Of a stretch of DNA of 64,000 bases, positions 23,966-31,197 are shown piece after piece. Numbering within the stretch: the stretch's first letter is position 1; each line of letters begins with the position of its first letter. The translations under genes were made by a program, and so were the position numbers. A model generated the notes under the pieces. The model searched no databases. It worked only from the letters and a program-made list of their open reading frames with translations, and had not been told where the DNA came from. Source of the stretch: Isoetes taiwanensis (taxonomy: Eukaryota; Streptophyta; Lycopodiopsida; Isoetales; Isoetaceae); assembly GCA_021234155.1 (NCBI GenBank), contig JAJEKV010000052.1:7053358-7117357 (forward strand), written 5' to 3'.

Positions 23966-24899
23966 TGCACTCTAGTTGTCAGGGGATGCCTTGAAAGCGC
24001 ATCCGCTACCACATTGAGCTTCCCCGGCTTGTAGACTATATCAAAGTCATACTCCTCGAGGAACTCCATCCACCTTCGCTGCCTCAGATTAAGGTGTGGT
24101 TGCGTGAATACATACTGGAGGCTCTGATGATCTGTATCCAATTGGAACTTCCTTCCCAAGAGATAGTGCCTCCAAATTCTTAATGCCCTGATAACTGCAA
24201 GCAATTCTTGATCGTGCGTCGGGTAGCGCGTCTCTGCGTCGTTCATCTTCCTAGAATCATACGCTACCACACGCTCTTCCTGCATGAGCATTGCGCCTGT
24301 GGCTATCTTACTCGCATCTGTCGCCACAAGCTTATCTTTCTCTGGGTCCGGCAGGGTTAAGACGGGGGCGGTTGTTAAAGCTTCTTTCAACAATTCAAAC
24401 CCTGCTTGGGCTTTCTTGTGCCAATGCTCTGCCCAATCTTTCACCTTCTCCGCCCTCGTCAAGTCTGTTAGCGGCGCCGCTATCTTAGCAAAGTTCTTCA
24501 CGAACTTCCTGTAGTACCCTGCTAGGCCGAGGAAACTTCTGACCTCATGGACATTCTTCGGTGCCGGCCACTGAATCACTGCTTCAATCTTGGCGGGATC
24601 CGTCGAGATTCCTTCTGCTGAGATCACATGACCCAGGTATTCCACCTTCTCCGTCGCGAAGTGACACTTCGACAACTTGGCGTACAACTGGTGCCTCTTC
24701 AATTTCTCTAGCACTCTCCTTAAGTATTGTACGTGCTCTTCAAGGGATCTGCTATACACCAAAATGTCGTCAAAGAATACTATTACAAAGGTGTCTAAGA
24801 ACTCCCTGAAGATGTCGTTCATGAGCTTCATGAACGTTGCTGGGGCATTCGATAAGCCGAAAGGCATTACCGTGAACTCATAGTGTCCATACCGCTTCT
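23914..24899 (-). pseudogene. Reverse transcriptase C-terminal half and RNase H
   Basis: Continues the RT after a one-base frame change. [13 protein letters not shown] comes first, then the catalytic [10 protein letters not shown], then [12 protein letters not shown] in the connection. RNase H shows [13 protein letters not shown] (first Asp), [14 protein letters not shown] (Glu) and TDHQSL (Asp), with [17 protein letters not shown] near its end. All landmark motifs are intact, so the domain was under selection until recently. It ends at a TGA at 23914 instead of running into integrase. Confidence 0.93.
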
Positions 24900-25625
24900 G
24901 AAGGTGGTTTTATGAATATCTTCTTCCTTTATCCGGATCTGATGATAGCCTGACCTTAAGTCAATTTTGGAGAAGACTTTTGCCCCTTGGAGCTGATCCA
25001 TTAAGTCATCTGATCTGGGGAGCACATACTTGTTCTTAATGGTGTGCTTGTTCAACTGCCTATAGTCTATGCACATCCTCAAACTGCCATCCTTCTTCTT
25101 GACAAAAAGAATGGGTACTCCAAATGGCGAGACGCTAGGTCTAATGAAGCCTAGGTCGAGCAACTCCTGCAATTGCTTCTTTAGCTCTGTCAGCTCCTGC
25201 GTCGTCATTCTGTATGGAGCCTTGCTTATTGGCTTCGTTCTTGGTTCGAGTGCTATCTCACACTCGACTCCCCTGTAAGGAGGGAGGTGCTCGATCTCAT
25301 CTGGAAAGAGATCGTGGAACTCCGTGATCAACTTAGCTACTTGCTTGGGCAACTTACTGAGCACCTTGTCTTCTTTGCTTTCTTCTGACTCCGGCTCTTC
25401 AATCTCAAGCTTGAAGATGTATGCTACCTGCTCGCTTTTGATGCACTTGAACAGCTGTTTACTTGACATGCACTGCATGATGGGAGCAACTTCTTTACCT
25501 GTGATCTCGATAATCTTGCCGTCGGGCGTTGTGAAGATCACCTTCCGCTTTCCACAATCAACGATGGCCCCTACTGGTCCAAGATACTCCATTCCTATGA
25601 TCAAGTTGTACTTGCCAATATTCAT
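24867..25625 (-). pseudogene. Protease C-terminal part and RT N-terminal half
   Basis: From the ATG at 25625: [16 protein letters not shown] (end of the aspartic protease, ILGMDWL-like), a 60-residue linker, then RT fingers [52 protein letters not shown], and [13 protein letters not shown] with the first catalytic Asp. The frame is lost just after KTTFR at about 24893-24905, where TRYGHYEF-type sequence should continue. Reading one base over restores the family motif. Confidence 0.93.
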
Positions 25626-25916
25626 TACTTATGCCCCCATCTGGATGTTGATTCCCGGCAAATCATTGTCGAAGTTTATCCTTTTGTCTGCTGTATGCCT
25701 TACTCCCCCGTTTGCTAACACGACGGGTCTTGGCTTGGACTTCAATGGCTTGGGCTTCAACATTTCAACCATTCTTGGGGATGCAAAGTTGTGGCTACTT
25801 CCCGAATCTATCAGGACTATGAAGGACTTGGCCTTGGCCTTCCCTACTGTGGAAATTACCTTATACTGGTTCTCTGCTTGTTCTGTGTCTATTGCGGCAA
25901 AGATATGACGCTCACC
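25626..25916 (-). pseudogene. Aspartic protease (pol) active-site part
   Basis: The frame reads HIFAAIDTEQ, then VLIDSGSSHNFASP with the DSG catalytic triad of retropepsins, then GGVRHTADKR and LPGINIQMGA. An in-frame TAA follows, one residue before the ATG at 25625. Upstream it is cut by the 25917-27160 insertion. Without that insertion, GER joins from the gag side to HIF in frame. Confidence 0.9.
25906..25916. repeat. 11-bp duplication, left (TGACGCTCACC)
   Basis: Identical to 27161-27171 and in coding sequence of the gag-pro junction. It is the target duplication of the 1,244-bp insertion. Confidence 0.9.
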
Positions 25917-27160
25917 AATGTTGTTAAAAAACCCGTTTTTTATTTTTAAAGTACTTCTATAAAAATCCTCACGTACTTTAAAGGATTTTTATGATTTGGC
26001 ATGGCCAAAAAATAAAAAATAAAAAAATTGCACATTCTTTGCACTGCTTTATTGGACATATTTGCTACTGTTAAAATGCACATTATTGCTACAAGTTATA
26101 AGACATAGCATGCCAACAAGTAAATCAGAAGCTTATGCTACTATTAGAAACTATTAAGTTCAAGTACAAAGATATCGTAGTTGTTTTGCCATGCAACTCT
26201 TAAGAAAGTTCAGAAAAACATTATTATAGAGGTTAAGAAGTATAAGAATTTTATATACAAAGATAAATAAGTTTAAGAATATCATATATTTGGATAAAAA
26301 AAAATCACAGTCTAAGGATTTTTAAGGATTTTTAAAGATTTTTAAGGATTTTTAAGGATTTTTAAAGAAGGATTTTTAAGGATTTTTAAGATTTTAAAGA
26401 TTTTTAACGTATTTTATATAAATACGTTTTTAAAGTTTTTTTTTCAAAAATTTTAAAAATCTTCAAAAAATCTTAAAAAAACATTTTTTAAACGTACGGA
26501 TTTTGACGTACTTAACAACATTGCTGTGGATATGCATGTCTTATATATACAATATGTTAATAGATCTGAATTACATAATAAGGTACATAGGGATTGAGTA
26601 TAGATCTAATAATTGGTAAAATGATGGTAAGAAATGTACTGGTAAAAGGATGGTAAGAAATATGCTGCCCCATGAATAATTTATGCGTAATGGGGGATTT
26701 TGGTTGATCTACACATCAAGGTGGTTAAAAAACCCGTTTTTTATTCATAAAAATCTTCTATAAAAATCTGTACGTACTCTAAAAGATTTTTATGGAATGG
26801 GATGGCCAAAAAAAAAAAAATTGCCCTAATTTTTTTGTGCACATTTAGGTTTAGGGTTTGAATGTTTAGAATTAAGGTTTACAGGGGTTAGAATGTTTAG
26901 GTTTAGGGTTAGAATGTTTAGGCTTACATTGTGTACACAGGTTTAGGGTTAGAATGTTGAAAATTTAGGATTACAGGTTTAGAATTTAGGTTTAGGGTTA
27001 GAATTGTAGGCTTACAGGTTTAGAATTTCATATTGTAATGGCTATATTGTAATTTCTATAAAATTTGTATTCTAAGGATTTTTATATTTTTTTAAAAAAC
27101 CTTTAAAAAATCTTTGCATACGGATTTTTAAGGTACGGATTTCTAAGTACTCAACTACCT
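25917..27160. mobile_element. Insertion of two related AT-rich TIR units
   Basis: The insert contains two similar units in the same orientation. Unit 1 (25917-about 26526) starts AATGTTGTTAAAAAACCCG and ends GTACTTAACAACATT. Unit 2 (about 26720-27160) starts AAGGTGGTTAAAAAACCCG and ends GTACTCAACTACCT. Each has about 11-bp imperfect inverted ends and a TATAAAAATC...GTACGT block. Unit 1 has tandem TTTTTAAGGA words (26308-26400). Unit 2 has degenerate TTTAGGG telomere-like words (26846-27005). About 195 bp separates them. No coding capacity. The superfamily is uncertain; 9-11 bp duplications would fit Mutator-like elements. Confidence 0.75.
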
Positions 27161-27171
27161 TGACGCTCACC
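27161..27171. repeat. 11-bp duplication, right (TGACGCTCACC)
   Basis: Second copy of the target duplication at 25906-25916. Confidence 0.9.
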
Positions 27172-28479
27172 CTGAATATAGTCGCGGACTGGCTCGCCGT
27201 CGTCGTCAGACGGAGTGTCCCAATCTTCCAACTCCGCTAGCGCTGCACTCATGACGTAGGGGCAGTTCGTTGTCCTGTGGCCCGGCTAGAAGCACCTGAA
27301 GCAAAGCTGCTTCTCTATGCACTCCTGTCTCTTCTCCTTGGGCATGGCTTGCAAGAAGGACTGCACTGCTTTGGAGTAGTTTGACCCCTCCTGCTTGTCC
27401 TTGAAGGACACCTGCTTCTTCTCTTGCTGCTTCCCCTGGTTGCCACCATATGGGGCTCTAGCTGGACCTGGGCTGGCTGCCCTAGGGCTATAACTCCCTG
27501 TTGCCTTGCCTTTATCCTGGTAATACTGCTGCCTCTGCCCCCTATTCTGAGGCCCCATTCCTTGCAAGCTTATTGCATTGGACTCTGCTTCTGATACTAT
27601 CTTAGGGTTTATTGCCCTTACAAGCTTGCGGATCTCATCATTCAGCCCCTCAATGTAGCTCTCCATTGCATGCTTTTCACCCAACTTTGGCACATAAAGC
27701 CTTAGCCTCATGAATTCCTCTGTATATTTCTGGACTGATTTGTTGCCTTGCTGCAACCTGTAGAACTGCTGTATCATGCTGGACTTGTGCTCTCTTGGGA
27801 CGTAATGGCGCTTGAAGGCTTTAACAAACTTTCTGAACCTGCAAGCATCCCTGCTCAAGCCATGGGTCTTTGCATAACCCTTCCACCAAATGCGTGTTGC
27901 TCCTTTCAGGTTGGCTGTTGCCACCCTGCCTTTATCCTTGTCCTTCATACTATAGGCGTTGCCGTATTCACTCATCTCATCGAGCCAAGCCTCTGCTTCC
28001 ATGCCCGACCTATTCTCGCCTGAGAATTGCTCGAGCTTCATGGCCTTCCATACGTTTCCCAATGCAGAGTCTACCTTCTTCTGGTAGTCCGAGGTTCTCG
28101 TCTCCTTGTGTCTGTCGTCCCTTCGGTCCTGCACTGGTTCAGCCTCTTCCTCGGAGTCAGAGTCTGAGTCCGAGCTGGGGTCGGAGGATTCCGTACTGGG
28201 GGACCTCCTTCTCTTGCTCCTCCTCTTGTCCTTCCCTGCTTTCCAAGCTGATGCTTGTGGCAACTGAGCGTTGCCCTCCAAATCAACTCCTGCTTGTGCG
28301 GCCGGGAAAGCCTTTATCTGCTCAAGGTCCGTCCTCATCTGTGACATTTCCTCCTCTGGGGTCATGGGTCCAAATGCCTCATACAGGTTCCTTGCTGGGG
28401 GTGGCCTGGGCAGAGTCTGTTCTTCTCTATGGTCTCGGCGTTGTCGTTCCCCTGAGCCTGGGCCTCTAGCTGCATACAC
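27172..28479 (-). pseudogene. Gag (capsid and CCHC nucleocapsid), stop in zinc knuckle
   Basis: Starts at the ATG at 28479 (MYAARGPGSGERQRRD). A charged, Ser/Asp-rich region lies at residues about 80-130. The retrotransposon Gag core follows (about 145-290): KLEQFSGE, AEAWLDEM, RIWWKGYAKTH, FVKAFKRHYVP, QGNKSVQKYTEEFMRL. A Gly/Gln-rich tail leads to the zinc knuckle CFRCF-stop-PGHRTTNC, whose CCHC ligands are all present but whose sixth position is TAG (27286-27288). The frame then continues to GEPVRDYIQGER at the insertion site. Gag coats the genomic RNA. With the stop, Gag would lack a complete nucleocapsid finger and be cut off from Pol. Confidence 0.93.
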
Positions 28480-28646
28480 AAGTAGGTCATGGCTGTACGG
28501 TTAGTTTCATTTATTCTCTTGCATTATATATGTTTGTTGGTATAGTTGTGGAACAAAATACATCAACAAAACATTTAAAGTGCAAAAGAAATTATATTCA
28601 TATTATATAATATCCTAATACAAAACCTCCGGGATCAAGAGTCTGA
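28480..28646 (-). other. Spacer between cargo gene 2 and gag
   Basis: AT-rich on the side adjoining the cargo gene 2 stop, with ATATTATATAATATG-type sequence. It could serve as that gene's 3' UTR/polyadenylation region. No defined AATAAA is evident. Confidence 0.4.
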
Positions 28647-30153
28647 CTATTCTTGAAATCGCCGGTAGGATGGGTTGTCCTCAAGGAACTTCTTAACTTG
28701 GGCCGTTCCTGCCGAGCGTCCCAAGTTCCTAAGGACATTGGTGGATGACCCGCCTTGCAAGGCTGTCACCAATTCTTCTACCCTGCGGTCGGAGGCGTAG
28801 GCCGCTGTTACTGCCAATCTCCCCTGCCGTCGGTAGGCCACGGCGAAGTCGAAGAGGTCAAGTGCCATCGCTCTCTTGACTAAGACAGCATAGTCGACAT
28901 TTGCAGCTATTCGAGCATGCCTGCCAAAGCCAGAGAGTGCAATGAGCATGAACACTCCTTCTTCGCCTCGTGGACTGAATTTGCGGTGTACCACCGCTAT
29001 TCTCCCATCCAGCAGCAGAGGAAGGTAGTACCTCAGTGACCTGTCGTTGTGTGTCGCAGATGATTCTCCACTTGCTTGGCCTCCAGCTCTATGTCGTCCG
29101 GCGTATTCGTCGACCTCTATCTCCGTCATTTCTTGATAGTCTCTGATTGTCGAGTCGACCCGCCTGATGTCGATCCCTGCTCCTCTTGCTGGAGGTGGTG
29201 TTGAGGGACTCGGCATCAAAATGCTCGTTGTCTTGCCGCGGATCCCCATCCATTCCTGGATGGCCAGGAACTCCTCCTCTGATGGCAGTTCTCGAGCTTC
29301 CATGATTTGTCGTATGTTGCTGTAGGCCTGGATATCGGAAGTCGACTCCCCTGTATAGGTGTCAGCACTTGAAGCGGGAAGTCTGAGACTCCCCGGACGA
29401 TGAAGTCGTCCAAGTCTGGTTGTTGCCGTAGTTGGTGCAGCAACTCATCGAGCCGAAACTCCCTCTCCCTGCATTCGGGGAAATGCTGTATGTCACTGAG
29501 GAGCAGATACTCCTCACCGTCGATGATGATGGGGGCTAGGCTTGTGATACCTAGCCCTAGTGGGGGAGCGACTCTGAGGTTTTGCCGGCTCCGCTCGAAG
29601 TTGGTGAGCTCCTCTTCTGCTTGCCGCCGTTCGTCCTCTGGGTCGAGCTCCGTATATTCTTCCTCTTCTGATTCCTCTTCATCTGCTCTTCCTTCTTGCT
29701 CTTGATGGTACTGCAAAAGCATCTGCTCTGCTGCTGCGGTTACCTCCATGGGAGGAATAGAGGTTGCTTCCATTGGGTTTTCGGCACGGTGGGAAAGGAA
29801 AATGGCTAAGGCGGCGGTGTAGGAAAAATACTTGGTCCTGTCAACTGTCAGGACCATGTAATCTGGCAGCCTCTGTGCCTTGTTCGTCAAGTACTTGGCA
29901 ATGTTCGGAACATCGCCCAAGGCTGCTTGAAGGGATGGGCGGGAACAAAATAGCCTATGCAAGGGGGTAGCTGCACTAGGGAAGGTCCTAGCCTAGCTTG
30001 GAACTCGGCTAAGACTTGCCTATATGCTGGGGTCGCATGCAGAGTTGCTTGGACATCTATCTCTTTCCTAAAGACTCGGAAGATGTCGTTGACATCCGCC
30101 TCGGCAGCATGGGCGCTGGCGCTGTACCATCGCCTGAAGTCAGCAGTTGCCAT
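28647..30153 (-). CDS. Cargo gene 2: unidentified acidic protein, frameshifted
   Basis: The first ATG after the TATA box at 30272-30279 is at 30153 (MATADFRRWYSASAHAAEAD). The frame changes at a G5/C5 homopolymer (29963-29967) and again near 29370-29400. Following the frames gives about 500 residues: a helical N-terminus, RLFCSRPSLQAALGDVPNIA, a strongly acidic patch (DEEESEEEEYTELDPEDE), IIIDGEEYLLLSDIQHFPE, an S/T/P-rich hinge, and a C-terminal domain RYYLPLLLDGRIAVV...VFMLIALSGFGRHARIA ending SYRRFQE-stop. I do not recognise the family. Acidic patches are common in histone chaperones and nuclear proteins, but no chaperone fold is demonstrated. It shares promoter architecture with the H3-like gene, which suggests co-expression. 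Confidence 0.7.
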
Positions 30154-30271
30154 GGATCTAAGGAAGATGAGACTAACAAACGAAAGCAAAAGCGCCTCAG
30201 GGAGCTGGAAAATCGCCTAAACAGTCAAGAGCAAACTTGTAAGGTTGCTAAGTGAGGAATGGCCCCGGACC

Positions 30272-30279
30272 TATTTATA
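30272..30279 (-). promoter_or_regulatory. TATA box of cargo gene 2
   Basis: Minus-strand TATAAATA in the context CTATAAATAGG, 119 bp upstream of the ATG at 30153. That ATG is the first one after it. The leader contains GCTTTCGTTTG and ATCTTCCTTAGA words that also appear, in another order, in the leader of cargo gene 1. Confidence 0.7.
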
Positions 30280-30471
30280 GAAAAAGGTAAAACCCTAATT
30301 TTTGGATGACCTGGAATTTTACTGGGGTTGGGCAATTCTGACCTATTAAGAGGTCCAAATGAGAATTTGAAGACTACTTTTAGGGTTTGAGCATGCTAAG
30401 ATTGGCTAATGAACCTATTGCAATAAACTGGAGGTCATTTGGATATGGCATGGTGGAGAAAATGCTGAGAG

Positions 30472-30538
30472 GTCTCACACGTTGCGCCCAGGCCGATAAT
30501 GAAAAGTTCATTTTCTGCCCTGGCGCGACGTGTGAGAC
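30472..30538. repeat. 67-bp hairpin palindrome P1 (upstream of cargo gene 2)
   Basis: GTCTCACACGTTGCGCC at one end and GGCGCGACGTGTGAGAC at the other pair over 17 bp (one G-U in RNA). An inner AATGAA/TTCATT stem follows. It lies about 193 bp upstream of the TATA box of cargo gene 2. One of four copies, all inside this retrotransposon and all next to cargo promoters. Confidence 0.93.
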
Positions 30539-30671
30539 ATTGGCTCTAATTGGGTTAAACTTGTCCAATTTGGGTGATGTAAGGGTCTAATTCTACTGGA
30601 CTCGTCGAGTTAGGTAGAATTAACCCTTTATTTGGTCAATTTGGAGCAGTTTTGGGCACTTTTGGGGCATG

Positions 30672-30738
30672 GTCTCACACGTTGCGCCCAGCCCGAAAAT
30701 GAAAAGTTCATTTTCTGTCCTGGCGCGACGTGTGAGAC
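30672..30738. repeat. 67-bp hairpin palindrome P2 (upstream of cargo gene 2)
   Basis: Exactly 200 bp from P1 and nearly identical, with outer arms conserved and inner stem AAAATGAA/TTCATTTT. It sits between the end of cargo gene 1 (stop 30883) and the promoter of cargo gene 2. Confidence 0.93.
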
Positions 30739-30882
30739 ATCCTCTCAAATTTGCTCAAAGTGTCCATTTTAACTAAAACAAAAGCCAGAATTCGATATCT
30801 TAACCTACTTAAGCAATATTACACATATTACTTAACCGAAAATTGTTTATATTAACAAATGTTTTCTATTATTTACAAAATC

Positions 30883-31197
30883 TTAAGGGCGCTCTCCCTT
30901 GATATGGCTAGCAAGATGCATGTCTTGCCTCATGAGTGTGACCCTCTTCGCGTGAACTGTGCAGGCCGTCGAATCTTCGAAATGCTGCACCAGTTTTTGC
31001 TCTGCTGCTTCCTGCAGGGCCAACAACATTTCGTCGGTCACCCTCATATCCGTGTTGTATTCTTGAACTACCTCTCGGACCAGGCGGTTGAACGGTGCTC
31101 GGGGGATCAAAAACCCGTAGCTTCTCTGAAAGTGCCTGATCTCCTTGAGGGCTCTCCTCTCGGTCTCCTTCCTGCCGGTCCTCTTCTTCCCTGTGCT
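30883..31197 (-). CDS. Cargo gene 1 exon 3: complete H3 histone fold
   Basis: 104 codons plus stop. It starts directly after a CCTCCTAG acceptor with STGKKRTGRK, which parallels STGGKAPRK of the H3 tail (residues 10-18). ALKEIRHFQRS matches the alphaN helix. PFNRLVREV fits the H3 family signature P-F-x-R-L-V-R-E-[IV]. NTDMR occupies the alpha1/loop-1 position and ALQEAAE begins the central alpha2 region. FEDSTACTVHAKRVTLM is the alpha2-L2 segment and retains the buried Cys. The C-terminus IKGERP compares with IRGERA. Loop 1 has the canonical length, unlike centromeric H3. The lineage-specific changes are mostly conservative, so the fold was under selection. Confidence 0.95.
   Translation of the reverse strand, partial: STGKKRTGRKETERRALKEIRHFQRSYGFLIPRAPFNRLVREVVQEYNTDMRVTDEMLLALQEAAEQKLVQHFEDSTACTVHAKRVTLMRQDMHLASHIKGERP

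Noticed and set aside
26846-27005. Telomere or true interstitial telomeric array
   Set aside because: TTTAGGG words are scattered and interrupted, and lie within a mobile insert.
30883-31197. Centromeric H3 (CenH3) as identity of the histone fold
   Set aside because: Loop 1 aligns with canonical H3 without the extra residues typical of CenH3, and residues through alpha2/alpha3 (FED-x5-C-x2-HAKRVT) follow canonical H3. The long N-terminal linker alone is not evidence for CenH3.
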